Origin: Candidatus Fermentibacteraceae bacterium
Lineage (GTDB): Bacteria; Fermentibacterota; Fermentibacteria; Fermentibacterales; JCC-6
Length of the DNA: 64,000 bases
Reading direction: 5' to 3'
NCBI GenBank assembly: GCA_016744855.1
Contig: JADGDO010000012.1
Location: forward strand, 1 to 64,000
Position 1 is the stretch's first letter. Each line of letters starts with the position of its first letter. Below, piece after piece: positions 16,317 through 25,400 of this stretch. A program made the position numbers and the translations under genes. The notes under the pieces are model-generated. The model did no database searches. It was not told the DNA's origin and was given only the letters and a program-made list of their open reading frames with translations.

Positions 16317-16550
16317 CTACAGAACTCTACTTTTAAGACGTCTGGCCTTATTCGGGTGCATCAGTCTGGTTCTTCCGGCTTTGTCGATGAGACTTTGAGC
16401 CAGCTGAACTGCCTCTTTTCTCTCTTCCGGAGTTTCAGCGGCATTCACCTTTTTAATAGCTGTACGAAGTCTTTTTAGCTTCCTGTGGTTTCTCTCATTT
16501 TTAACTGCATCTGTCTTGAGACGCTTGAGCGATTGTTTGCTCCTTGCCAT
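16317..16550 (-). CDS. rpsT: Ribosomal protein bS20
   Basis: 77 residues, lysine- and arginine-rich helices typical of bS20 (MARSKQSLKRLKTDAVKNER at the N-terminus, RLMHPNKARRLKSRV at the C-terminus). It binds 16S rRNA early in 30S assembly. It is the only protein-coding gene on the minus strand in this window. AAGGAG lies upstream of the ATG on the minus strand. Its own promoter and a structured leader lie at 16599-16659, and the terminator at 16268-16303 ends it. Confidence 0.96.
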   Translation of the reverse strand: MARSKQSLKRLKTDAVKNERNHRKLKRLRTAIKKVNAAETPEERKEAVQLAQSLIDKAGRTRLMHPNKARRLKSRVL

Positions 16551-16598
16551 GAGCTCTCTCCTTTCGCAGAATAGACGGCATGAGCCGAACTTTTTTTA

Positions 16599-16628
16599 CC
16601 CGTCAGGGTTTATGCACCTTATGACGGG
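16599..16628 (-). promoter_or_regulatory. Leader hairpin in the rpsT 5' region
   Basis: On the minus strand CCCGTCA (16622-16628) pairs with TGACGGG (16599-16605) across a 16-base loop. It falls within the predicted transcript of rpsT. It is not a terminator in this direction because an A run, not a U run, follows. A role in S20 autoregulation is only a suggestion. Confidence 0.4.
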
Positions 16629-16630
16629 CG

Positions 16631-16659
16631 AATTTAAAGGATTCCCGCGCAATTGTCAA
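16631..16659 (-). promoter_or_regulatory. rpsT: Sigma-70-type promoter of rpsT
   Basis: Read on the minus strand: TTGACA (16654-16659), 17-bp spacer, TAAATT (16631-16636). Identical in both hexamers and spacing to the tRNA-Met promoter at 40730-40758. Confidence 0.75.
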
Positions 16660-16679
16660 CTATAGAGAGAGGATATCAG

Positions 16680-18110
16680 ATGAGTAAGATTCTTGTTGGA
16701 GTGCTTCTTTTGTTACTTCCAATGGTCATGAGTGCTGACAGACTGGTCAGGATTCCAATGGAAACTGACAATGACTTCTGTCAGATTCAGGAGATGGGTT
16801 ACGATGTTACAGCCGGCAGCAGAGAGGAAAACTGGGTTGATGTAATGATCAGCGAGAGATTTGTGAATGAAACTCTGCATCAGTATCCCGGGGCCAGACT
16901 TCTTCCAAGAGAATGGTCTGAACTGCTTCCGCAAACTGATTCCAATGAAATGGGCTTCTACTACGGACCCAACGAGAATGCACTTTTCTGGGCTGAACTC
17001 GCTGAAAGCAATGACATGGTGGATACTCCCACTTCCTACGGCACTTCCTACGAAGGAAGAGATTTGAATTATATTCGAATTTCCAACGCCCCTGCCGGTG
17101 CTCCATCCATACTTTTCACTGCGCTGACTCATGGCCGTGAGCCGGGTGGAAACTCAGTTATTATTGACTGGGCTCAGTGGCTTACCACTGAGTACGGCAA
17201 TGACACAATGGCAACATTTATTCTGGATAATGCCCAGATCTACATTATTCCAATCGTTAACCCGGATGCTTATGAGTACAACAATCCAAACGGCGGCAAT
17301 CAGAGAAAGAACATGAACTATGATTCACCTGTTGCATCCACTGGAATTGATCTTAACAGAAACTACAGTTACCAGTGGGGATACGATAACCAGGGCTCAA
17401 GCCCTGATCCCTATTCTGAAACCTACAGGGGAAGCGCTGCTCTCAGCGAACCCGAAACACTTGCGGAAACACAGTGGATAGATTCAATCCAACCTCTGGG
17501 AGGGTTTCACTATCACACTTATGGTGGATACCTTCTTTACCCTTACGGATACAACAACTCACCAACTCCTCATCAGGCCACTTTCTCGAGCTGGGGTAAC
17601 CAGATGGCAGCCCAGAATAACTACGAGGTCGGAAGATGCGGAGAGATTCTTTACGATGTAAACGGTGATGCTGTCGACTGGTCATACGGAGCGACTACTC
17701 ATTCACCGATGCTCTTCTTTACTCCTGAGGTTGATGACGATGGTTTCTGGGGTAGCCAGAACGATACAACCGCAATAGTAACAAACAATCTGGAATGCCG
17801 GTTTATGAACAAGCTTCTCTGCATGAACCTTCTCAGTACAGTCGGTATTGAAGAGGAAAGCAGCACAGGGCTTGAAGGTACTACCCTGAACCTTGTTCTG
17901 GGATCAAACCCGGTAAGTGCTGTTCTTAGCTACACTGTTACCGGTTCTGTCGGCAGCTCGATGTCTGTTCTAGATGTTACTGGAAGAGTTGTTGCAGCTC
18001 CCTCAGACGGGAATTGGGTTGTTCCGGAAGCTCTGCAGAATGGTGTTTACTTCCTTCGTGCAGATAATGGTAACCAATCTGTTTCTCAGAGATTCACGGT
18101 TTTAAGGTAA
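16680..18110 (+). CDS. Secreted M14 zinc carboxypeptidase with type IX-like sorting domain
   Basis: 476 residues from ATG 16680, preceded by GAGAGAGGA. Signal peptide MSKILVGVLLLLLPMVMSA. The M14 catalytic domain (about 115-385) has ALTHGREPGG (zinc His and Glu, HxxE), DLNRNYSYQWGY, the second zinc-ligand His in GGFHYHTYGG, and TPEVDDDGFWG with the catalytic Glu. Residues about 400-476 form a separate beta domain: NPVSAVLSYTV, VLDVTGRVV, LQNGVYFLRA and the end QRFTVLR. That arrangement closely resembles T9SS type A sorting domains. The expected role is an exported peptidase on the surface or released. The secretion system itself is not in this window. Confidence 0.9.
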   Translation: MSKILVGVLLLLLPMVMSADRLVRIPMETDNDFCQIQEMGYDVTAGSREENWVDVMISERFVNETLHQYPGARLLPREWSELLPQTDSNEMGFYYGPNENALFWAELAESNDMVDTPTSYGTSYEGRDLNYIRISNAPAGAPSILFTALTHGREPGGNSVIIDWAQWLTTEYGNDTMATFILDNAQIYIIPIVNPDAYEYNNPNGGNQRKNMNYDSPVASTGIDLNRNYSYQWGYDNQGSSPDPYSETYRGSAALSEPETLAETQWIDSIQPLGGFHYHTYGGYLLYPYGYNNSPTPHQATFSSWGNQMAAQNNYEVGRCGEILYDVNGDAVDWSYGATTHSPMLFFTPEVDDDGFWGSQNDTTAIVTNNLECRFMNKLLCMNLLSTVGIEEESSTGLEGTTLNLVLGSNPVSAVLSYTVTGSVGSSMSVLDVTGRVVAAPSDGNWVVPEALQNGVYFLRADNGNQSVSQRFTVLR

Positions 18111-18113
18111 GAT

Positions 18114-18902
18114 ATGAGCAGGGGTATAGAGAATACATCTTCAGATTACTACCAGATACTTGGCATTCGGAGAAACTCTGATCAGGATACAATTGAGACC
18201 GCTTACGCCAGGATGGCTCTCAAGCACCATCCTGATGTTGCCGGAGATTCTCGGAAGGTTCAGGTAAGATTTGCAACAATAAATGAAGCTTATTCTGTTC
18301 TGAGCAAACCCCTTGAACGAGCTGAATACGATCAGAAACTTAAAACTCCTGAGCTGATTTATCAGGAGGACGTTATTACCTCAGACGAGGGTAGAGGCAC
18401 CGTGGAGTCTTCTCCTGGTGCGGTGCCTCAACAACAGGATTCCCGTACCGCCACGGTGAACGAAAGCAAAGTAAAAGCTTCTTCCGGCCTTATGAGCAGA
18501 AACAGGTTTGAGAAGATAAAACAGGAGGCCCGAAAGCTCATCGCAAAAGGTGATTTCTGGCGGGCAGACCTTCTCATGAAAAAGGCAGTTGTTGCATATC
18601 CTCGCGATATTCCTCTGAGAAAATTGCTTGCAAAGGCTGCTGCTGGAAGAGGAAGACTCCGCGAGGCGGTTGAAGAGTTGAAGAAGGCGAGTGAAGTTGA
18701 GTACTTCAATCCGGAGATTCACTGCCTTATGGGGGATATGTATCTTCAAGGAAAGCAGATAGAGAGCGCTGCGAAGGCATACAGTAATGCTCTCTCATGG
18801 CAGGAAGATTACAAGCCTGCTCTTGATGGACTCGAGAAAATAAGAAGCTTAAAGAACAAAAATCTTCCCTGGTGGAAGAAATTGAGCGGGAGGGGGAAAT
18901 GA
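18114..18902 (+). CDS. J-domain protein with C-terminal TPR repeats
   Basis: 262 residues. A DnaJ domain at about 11-72 (YYQILGIRRNSDQ, then HHPDVAG with the essential HPD, then INEAYSVLS). A charged linker is followed by TPR-like helices at about 140-250 (ALSWQEDYKPALDGLEKI at the end). There is no zinc-finger or G/F region, so it is a class III co-chaperone that would recruit DnaK to clients through the TPRs. It overlaps the following MerR gene (ATGA). Confidence 0.87.
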   Translation: MSRGIENTSSDYYQILGIRRNSDQDTIETAYARMALKHHPDVAGDSRKVQVRFATINEAYSVLSKPLERAEYDQKLKTPELIYQEDVITSDEGRGTVESSPGAVPQQQDSRTATVNESKVKASSGLMSRNRFEKIKQEARKLIAKGDFWRADLLMKKAVVAYPRDIPLRKLLAKAAAGRGRLREAVEELKKASEVEYFNPEIHCLMGDMYLQGKQIESAAKAYSNALSWQEDYKPALDGLEKIRSLKNKNLPWWKKLSGRGK

Positions 18903-19276
18903 AAGAGGCAAGTGGAAGACTCTACTATTCGATAGGCGAGGTCAGTGAGATGCTGGGCATAAAATCTCATACACTCCACTATTGGGAAAGTGCTTTCCCT
19001 TCTCTGAAGCCGCACAAAAATCAGGCCGGTAACAGATGTTATCGACCTTCTGATATTGATGTATTGAAATTGATAGATCAGCTTCTCAACGGAGAGGGTT
19101 ACTCTATCGAGGGGGCGCGCAAGCAGATTGAGCTTCTTAAGAAGAAAGAAGGTCAACTTGCTTTAAATCTCAAGCAGGGTAATCAGTCAACAGAGCAGCT
19201 TGATAGCATATGCGTTGAATTGGAAGCAATTATCAGAGATCTTTCGCACCTGCCTCGTACTGAGCTTGACGGTTGA
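18899..19276 (+). CDS. MerR-family transcriptional regulator
   Basis: 125 residues from ATG 18899, with GGGAGGGGG just upstream. A MerR-type winged helix-turn-helix at residues 10-75: [20 protein letters not shown], the wing [14 protein letters not shown], then a coiled-coil helix to the end. There is no metal-binding C-terminus. It belongs to the stand-alone group with the [10 protein letters not shown] signature. The gene is coupled to the J-TPR gene, so regulation of protein-quality genes is a possibility but unproven. Its stop overlaps the tRNA-Pro promoter region. Confidence 0.88.
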   Translation: MKEASGRLYYSIGEVSEMLGIKSHTLHYWESAFPSLKPHKNQAGNRCYRPSDIDVLKLIDQLLNGEGYSIEGARKQIELLKKKEGQLALNLKQGNQSTEQLDSICVELEAIIRDLSHLPRTELDG

Positions 19277-19294
19277 AAGGCTGTTGCATAGAAT
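19266..19294 (+). promoter_or_regulatory. Sigma-70-type promoter of tRNA-Pro(GGG)
   Basis: TTGACG (19266-19271), 17-bp spacer, TAGAAT (19289-19294). Predicted start near 19301, 6 bp before the tRNA. The -35 overlaps the end of the MerR gene. Confidence 0.7.
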
Positions 19295-19306
19295 TGTCGT
19301 TCCTGA

Positions 19307-19383
19307 CGGGGCGTGGCGCAGTCCGGTAGCGCACTTGAATGGGGTTCAAGTGGTCGCTGGTTCGAATCCAGTCGCCCCGACCA
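19307..19383 (+). tRNA. tRNA-Pro (GGG)
   Basis: Acceptor CGGGGCG pairs with CGCCCCG (19373-19379). The anticodon stem CTTGA/TCAAG encloses loop ATGGGGT, giving anticodon GGG. T-arm GGTTCGAATCC. Discriminator A, then encoded CCA. Confidence 0.95.
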
Positions 19384-19393
19384 TGGAGCAAAG

Positions 19394-19424
19394 AGAGAGG
19401 AACCCTCGGGTTCCTCTCTTTATA
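19394..19424 (+). terminator. Hairpin terminator after tRNA-Pro(GGG)
   Basis: Stem AGAGAGGAAC / GTTCCTCTCT around a CTCG loop, followed by TTATAT. It separates the tRNA transcript from the pcm gene, though the U tract is short. Confidence 0.6.
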
Positions 19425-19438
19425 TCCAAGGAGTTTTT

Positions 19439-20074
19439 TTGATATCAAAAGCCGTTGAAATGACTGTATTGCTAAACAAGCTGTTTCCGGGGCAGAGCAC
19501 AAGGGTTCTTGCTGCGATGGCTGAAGTAAAGAGGGATGTTTTTGTTGATCCCGGCTGGAAACGAATGGCTTATACCGATCGTAGTCTGCCGATTGGTCAT
19601 GGACAGACAATCAGCAAACCAGCAACAGTATTCCGTATGCTCTCTGCCCTTGAACCTGTTTTCGGGGGGAAACTTCTTGAAACCGGTAGCGGCAGCGGAT
19701 ATCTGGCTTCCGTGGCCTCAAGGCTTTTCAGCCGTGTATACTGTGTTGAAAGGGTTTTGGGTCTTGTCGAGTCATCAAGAACGAATCTTCGTCAGACAGG
19801 AGCAGGTAATGTTGTAGTCCGCTATGGAGACGGAAGCTCCGGCTGGACGGATAACTCTCCTTTTGATGGTATTCTTTACAGCGCTGGAGCACCAGCACTT
19901 CCGGCATCTCTGGTTGATCAACTAAGAGAAGGTGGTCTGGCTGGTGTACCTGTCGGAACCAAATCATCGCAGGAATTTGTTGTGTGGAAGAAGAGCAATG
20001 GTGTGCTTGAAAAGGTCTCATCTTTTACCTGCTCTTTCGTTCCACTTATAGGAAAAGAGGGATGGAATGGGTGA
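19439..20074 (+). CDS. pcm: Protein-L-isoaspartate O-methyltransferase
   Basis: 211 residues from TTG 19439. AAGGAG at 19428-19433 fits this start. An in-frame reading from 19313 would run through the tRNA and is rejected. The PCMT fold is shown by LPIGHGQTISKPATV (substrate-binding loop) and LLETGSGSGYLASV (SAM motif I). It repairs isoaspartyl residues in aged proteins. The end overlaps the next gene by 8 bases. Confidence 0.93.
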   Translation: MISKAVEMTVLLNKLFPGQSTRVLAAMAEVKRDVFVDPGWKRMAYTDRSLPIGHGQTISKPATVFRMLSALEPVFGGKLLETGSGSGYLASVASRLFSRVYCVERVLGLVESSRTNLRQTGAGNVVVRYGDGSSGWTDNSPFDGILYSAGAPALPASLVDQLREGGLAGVPVGTKSSQEFVVWKKSNGVLEKVSSFTCSFVPLIGKEGWNG

Positions 20075-20591
20075 GCATATCGCACTGGTTCTGATTGATA
20101 GCCTCAAAAATCTCCCGGGAGAATTTGTTTTAATGCTTCTCTCCGCTCTTCCGATCACCGAACTAAGGGCTTCTATTCCTGTAGCTTTCACGGTGATGGC
20201 TGAAAGCTGGAACTGGCCCTGGTGGAAGGTCTACCTGCTTGCTGTGGCGGGAAACATGCTTCCTGTACCATTTATTCTCATGCTTCTTGGCCCGGTAAGT
20301 CGATGGCTTTCAAGGTGGAAAGTTTTTGACAGATTTTTCACATGGCTTTTCGAGAGAACTCGTAACCGTGTTGGCCCTCATATAAAAAAATACGAAGCTC
20401 TGGGTCTTACTGTTTTTGTGGCGATCCCTCTTCCGGTAACCGGAGCATGGACCGGCAGTGTTGCTGCCTTCATCTTTGATATTCCGAGGAAAAAAGCAAT
20501 TTTTTCAATTCTTTTAGGTGTGTTGATTGCCGGGGCAATAATTACCCTCATAATGAAGGGTGTTCTTTCCGGTCTCAGCTTCCTCCTGTGA
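20067..20591 (+). CDS. COG2426-type small membrane protein (putative small multidrug export family)
   Basis: 174 residues with about four to five hydrophobic segments. SALPITELRASIPVAF near residue 30 and the GAWTGSVAAFIF segment near residue 125 are characteristic of COG2426 (Sm_multidrug_ex), integral membrane proteins related to the DedA/SNARE-associated group. The substrate is unknown and the family name is not evidence of drug export. ATG overlaps the pcm gene end. Confidence 0.8.
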   Translation: MGEHIALVLIDSLKNLPGEFVLMLLSALPITELRASIPVAFTVMAESWNWPWWKVYLLAVAGNMLPVPFILMLLGPVSRWLSRWKVFDRFFTWLFERTRNRVGPHIKKYEALGLTVFVAIPLPVTGAWTGSVAAFIFDIPRKKAIFSILLGVLIAGAIITLIMKGVLSGLSFLL

Positions 20592-20601
20592 TTTAAGATG
20601 C

Positions 20602-20630
20602 TTGCAATAGCAGATTCATTTAATTAGATT
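20602..20630 (+). promoter_or_regulatory. Sigma-70-type promoter of tRNA-Pro(CGG)
   Basis: TTGCAA (20602-20607), 17-bp spacer, TAGATT (20625-20630), about 15 bp before the tRNA. Confidence 0.6.
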
Positions 20631-20644
20631 GCATCCCATTCGGT

Positions 20645-20722
<78 letters not shown>

Positions 20723-20737
20723 TTAACAATCCAGATT

Positions 20738-20766
20738 TTGACATTCACAACCTTTTTGCTATTTTA
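20738..20766 (+). promoter_or_regulatory. apt: Candidate promoter of apt
   Basis: TTGACA (20738-20743) and an AT-rich -10 (TATTTT or ATTTTA, 20760-20766) with 16-17 bp between. About 65 bp of leader would precede apt. Confidence 0.5.
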
Positions 20767-20832
20767 GCTTGTTGTTATAGACCTGTTAGTTAAGCAGGTA
20801 GTGTTTCCGCGAAGATATGATTGGGGATAGTG

Positions 20833-21366
20833 ATGCATAGTGTCGAGGATATTGCAGGTCTTTTCAGAAACGTTCCTGATTTTCCCAAAGAAGGTATTGT
20901 TTTCAAGGATGTAACAACTGTACTCACCCAGCCTGGTGCGCTCGGTGACTCTGTTACACACCTTCTTAAAATACTTGAAGACATAGAGTTTGATGCTGTT
21001 GCTGCCGTAGAATCCAGAGGTTTCATGTTCGGTGGGATTATTGCAGACAGATTGAGCATTCCCCTTATTCTTGTTCGTAAACCGGGGAAACTTCCAGCTG
21101 ATATTATCAGTGAGGATTACACACTGGAGTATGGAACTAATACAGTAGAGATGCACTGTAATTCAGTACCTCGAGGCTCAAGAGTCCTTGTTATTGATGA
21201 CCTGGTGGCTACCGGGGGTACTGCGCTTGCAACTCTGGAACTTATCCGTAGGGATGGGAGTGTCCCTGTTGCAGCTGCTTTTCTTATGGATCTGAGATTT
21301 CTTGGTGGAGCTGCCAAAATAGAGGACACCGGAGTTCCAGTACGTTCGCTGATAAAGATTGATTAG
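20833..21366 (+). CDS. apt: Adenine phosphoribosyltransferase
   Basis: 177 residues, typical of Apt. FPKEGIVFKDVTTVL is the N-terminal signature, AVESRGFMFGG the purine-contact region, and VLVIDDLVATGGTA the PRPP-binding loop. It salvages adenine to AMP. ATG 20833 is chosen. Upstream in-frame GTG (20830) and TTG (20821) give only a few extra residues. Confidence 0.95.
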   Translation: MHSVEDIAGLFRNVPDFPKEGIVFKDVTTVLTQPGALGDSVTHLLKILEDIEFDAVAAVESRGFMFGGIIADRLSIPLILVRKPGKLPADIISEDYTLEYGTNTVEMHCNSVPRGSRVLVIDDLVATGGTALATLELIRRDGSVPVAAAFLMDLRFLGGAAKIEDTGVPVRSLIKID

Positions 21367-21419
21367 AGAATAACAAAACTGGATCGGTTAATGAAAACTG
21401 ATCAAACAAAGGGGAGAGA

Positions 21420-22376
21420 ATGACAAAGATTACATTGATGCTTGCTGTTCTTCTTGCTGTATTTGCTTTCGGTTGCGCAGAGCAGGGAAATCCTGCTCCG
21501 GTAGACGGAGATGTGGAAACAAGCGAGAATGGCGATGTAGACGAGAATTCATCAGGAGATAATGGATCTATTGGCGATCTGGAATTCACCGCACCTGAAG
21601 TCGGTCAGTGGATAGCTTACGGCGTCGAAGGTGAAGAGGGCGAATTCAAGCTTTCTATCGTTGCCGAAGAAGACTACCAGGGCATGAGTTGCCTCTGGTA
21701 CCAGATTGAGATGGACGGAGAAGCCGTTGCTCAGGTTCTTGTTGATACAGCAGTTCTTGAAGAACTTATTGCTCTCAGTGGTGAAAACATGGAAGAATTC
21801 GTTGCTGATCCTGTTGCATACATCGAAGAAAATATGCCGGAAGACGGTAGCTTCATGAGCACTGACCAGGCAATGGAGAACATGATGCTTTCTCTCAGAG
21901 CCATCAAACAGGTTAAGATCATGCAGGACACACAGCTTATGCTTCTTGACATGGCCGGAGTACCTGAGCTCGTAGAGCAGATGATTGCAGATAATCCAGA
22001 GATGCTCGAAGAAAACATGGAATTCAATCCTTCAGATGATCCTGAATTTCAGGAATTCATGACAGAACTAGAAGATGCAGAGTTCAGCATGGAGAATATT
22101 GAAGTTGAGGGGCTTAGCTGTATTGAGTACACAGCCACACATCCAGAAAAAGGCAGCATAGTTGCTGTTATTTCTACTGAACTTCCAATCATTCCTCTCA
22201 TGAATGCAAGTGTTATACCAACTGATCCTGAGAATGAGGGCGGAAGCATTTATGTAGCAGGATTCGGTTTTGAAGGCGCTGAGAATCTTATGACTCAGGC
22301 ACCTGATCAGACTATCCCTCTTGCAATGATGCTTCAGGGTATGGCTTCTCAGATGCAGCCTCCATCAGCTAACTAA
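21420..22376 (+). CDS. Acidic secreted lipoprotein of unknown function
   Basis: 318 residues. Signal and lipobox FAFGC with the lipid-attachment Cys at residue 19, then a low-complexity acidic linker rich in D, E, N, G and S (residues about 30-50). The mature body is strongly acidic and methionine-rich, with two predicted halves and a short helix-rich centre (LLDMAGVPELVEQMIADN). I recognise no family. GGGGAGAG precedes the ATG, and a hairpin terminator follows. Confidence 0.75.
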   Translation: MTKITLMLAVLLAVFAFGCAEQGNPAPVDGDVETSENGDVDENSSGDNGSIGDLEFTAPEVGQWIAYGVEGEEGEFKLSIVAEEDYQGMSCLWYQIEMDGEAVAQVLVDTAVLEELIALSGENMEEFVADPVAYIEENMPEDGSFMSTDQAMENMMLSLRAIKQVKIMQDTQLMLLDMAGVPELVEQMIADNPEMLEENMEFNPSDDPEFQEFMTELEDAEFSMENIEVEGLSCIEYTATHPEKGSIVAVISTELPIIPLMNASVIPTDPENEGGSIYVAGFGFEGAENLMTQAPDQTIPLAMMLQGMASQMQPPSAN

Positions 22377-22397
22377 CAGCTGATTTTATTGTTTCTA

Positions 22398-22425
22398 GAC
22401 GGGTGTCCTTGAAAAGGGCACCCGT
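22398..22425 (+). terminator. Hairpin terminator after the acidic lipoprotein gene
   Basis: GACGGGTGTCC (22398-22408) pairs with GGGCACCCGTC (22415-22425) with one G-U pair and a 6-base loop. The tail (TTGCGTTATTG) is only weakly U-rich. Confidence 0.6.
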
Positions 22426-22478
22426 CTTGCGTTATTGAAAATAATTACTCATAATGCGTGATGGTTAAGGGGGTAGAA

Positions 22479-25400
22479 TTGAGAGACTCGGTGGAGATGC
22501 TGAATATCATCCTTGAGAACTCACGCATCGCTTACATAATTTTTGACAACACCGGATTTGTAACAGAAGCTCAGGGTTCTTTTACTGAACCTCTAACTTT
22601 AGAGTTATCTGATATGGTCGATCTCCCGGTGTCAGAGCTCTTTCCAGACCTTCCTGATGAGAGAAATACTACACTCTCATTCCCCTTTGCAACCGGCGGG
22701 AAAGAATTCACTCTAAGAGCACGAATTGTACCGCTCAAGGATTCTGCCACCTGCATTGTTATAAACGATGTAACCACCCTTCCCCCAAGCAGGGATGAGT
22801 ATCAGGTCGCTCAAAATTTTCTTGAAATTATGAAGAACGCCACACCAGATCTCCTTATTCTTAAAGATCGCTCAGGGAAGTGGATCGACTGGAATGAAAG
22901 AACTGAGGAACTGTTAAATCCATGCGATCTCCCCGATGGTGTAACTCCCTATCTTTCATCAGTGTGCGAGGAATCAGATAGAGACGTTTGGAAAACGAAA
23001 AAGTTTGTCAGACGGGAAGAAAAACTTCCCGATGGTCAGACATACGACGTTCTTAAAATACCCCTGAGAGACACGGATGGATCCTACCGTTTCATGCTTA
23101 CAATGGCTCGAGATATTACCGGTAGAAGCATTAGAGAAGAAAAAATAAGAAGTCTGAATGGCATTATTGCTATGTTGAGATCGATAGATCGACTGATAAT
23201 AGATATCAACGATGTTGAAGTTCTTCTAGATAAAACGGTTGGGATTCTTGCCAATTCCGGTGCTTTCCACCATGCTTCAATTCAGTTCATCAGAGATGAG
23301 GGAAGTACGACATTCGGCTGTTCTTCAGATTCTGTCAGTTCTGAATCAACCATCGTTTTTGAGCTCGGTTATAACGCAAAGTCATTCGGTTCTCTTTGGG
23401 CACAACCCTTGGAATCAGATTCTCCTGAGACTGTTAAAGAACTGACAGCGATACTCAAAGAACTAGCTGATGATATCGGGTTTGCTGTTCACGGAATTCT
23501 CCTCACCCAGGAGGAGGAACGGTCCCGGGAAATGCTTCATTCTTTCCTGGAGAACATCCCTGGTATTGCTTTCATAAGAGATTCCCATTCCAGATATATC
23601 ACAATGAATAAATTCATGCTTGATCAATACGCTGAACAGGATTGGCTGGGAAGAGAACCCGCTGAAATCTATCCGGCAATTCAAGCAGATAATCTGACCG
23701 AGAGAGATAAAGAAATCCTCGACAAGGGGCATGTTGTTCTTGAGAGAATGTTTGAAGACTCTCAAGGCAGGAGCCATGCTTTTGAGTCACATTATTTCAA
23801 GATACCCATTCTGGGAGATGAGCCTCTGATAGGAGGAGTCGGTCTCGAGGTAACCGATCGGCTTGATGCAGAAAGGTCTCTTCTTGAAAGTGAAGAGCGT
23901 TACAGGACAATTTATGAGAGCACCGGTACAGCTATGGGTATCCTCGATCCCACCGGTATTGTTGTTTCAGCAAATTCCAATGTTGAAGAGCTGACCGGAT
24001 ACAGTATTGAAGAAATAGTCGACAGAATGGGGTGGGTGAATTTTGTATACCCGGAAGACCTCGAATCCGTTACTGAGCAGAGAAGGCAAAGATTGGAGGG
24101 AGACCCCTCCAGACATCAAGAATACGAATTCAGACTTGTTAGGAAAGACGGAACTCTAAGAAACATCCGTATGCGTACAGGTACGATACCTAACAGCGAT
24201 GGGATGGGTGTTATCTCACTCTCCGATGTAACCAGTCTTATCGATTATCAGAAGCAATTGAATGATTCCTTAAGCAAAACAAAGGCTATTCTTGTAGCAG
24301 TTCCGGATCTGATGTTTGTTTTATCAAGAGATGGGAAGTACATCGATTCTCATGGAAACAGCAGTGAACTGTATTATTCTTCCGATGAAATTCCGGGCAA
24401 AAGCATTTTTGATCTGGGGCTGACTGCTACCAAAGCAGATGAAATACTAGGTGCAATTCACTCAACAATAGCCTCCGGAAGAGTTCATTCCGTTGAGTAC
24501 AGCCTTTCTTTCCCCGATGGATTACATTACTACGAGGCAGGAATGTCTCCTTACGAGACAGACGCAGTTCTTGTTCTGTGTAGGGATGTTACAGCCCGAA
24601 AAACTGCAGAGGAGCAACACCAGAAGCTACAGACACATGTTCAGCATGTGCAGAAACTGGAAAGCCTCGGGGTTCTCGCTGGTGGTATTGCCCATGACTT
24701 CAACAATATTCTCATGGCAATATCAGGCAACGCTCAACTTGCAGCGGAGCTGTGTAAGACTGGCGGTGAAGTTTCAAGTTATATCGAGGCAATTGAGACT
24801 GCTACAAATAGAGCTGCCAATCTGGCCGGGCAAATGTTGACCTACTCCGGCAGAGGCAAGTTCAAACTTGCTCAGGTTGATTTGAATTCGATTGTGGATG
24901 AAGTATCGGATATGCTTAGTGTAACTGTTTCAAAGAAGGCAACACTGACTATTAGCAGAGATGAAACCCTGCCTTTGATACTGGCTGATTCCACTCAGGT
25001 CGGACAGGTTTTCATGAATCTTGTTACCAATGCATCAGAAGCTCTTGAGAACGCACCCGGCACAATTGATATTTCCACCGGGGTTGTTTATTGTGACAGC
25101 AATTATGTGAATGCGCTTGAGCGATTAGATAAGCTTCCTGTTGGTAACTACGTTTATGTAGAGGTGAAAGACAGCGGCTCAGGAATTTCTGATGAGGTTA
25201 GACAAAACATATTTAATCCTTTTTTCACAACAAAATTTGCCGGTAGAGGGCTAGGCTTGTCTGCAGTACTCGGTATCATGAGCAGCCATAAAGGTGCACT
25301 TGAGATAGTATCTGAGTTGAACAAAGGTTCTACCTTCAGAGCCCTGTTTCCCGAGATGGCAGCAGACTTATCCAGTATTCCGGAAGCAAATGAAATACTG

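Noticed and set aside
19200-19442. Open frame through tRNA-Pro(GGG), and an in-frame N-terminal extension of pcm from 19313
   Set aside because: Both would translate the tRNA. The pcm ribosome binding site at 19428-19433 fixes TTG 19439.
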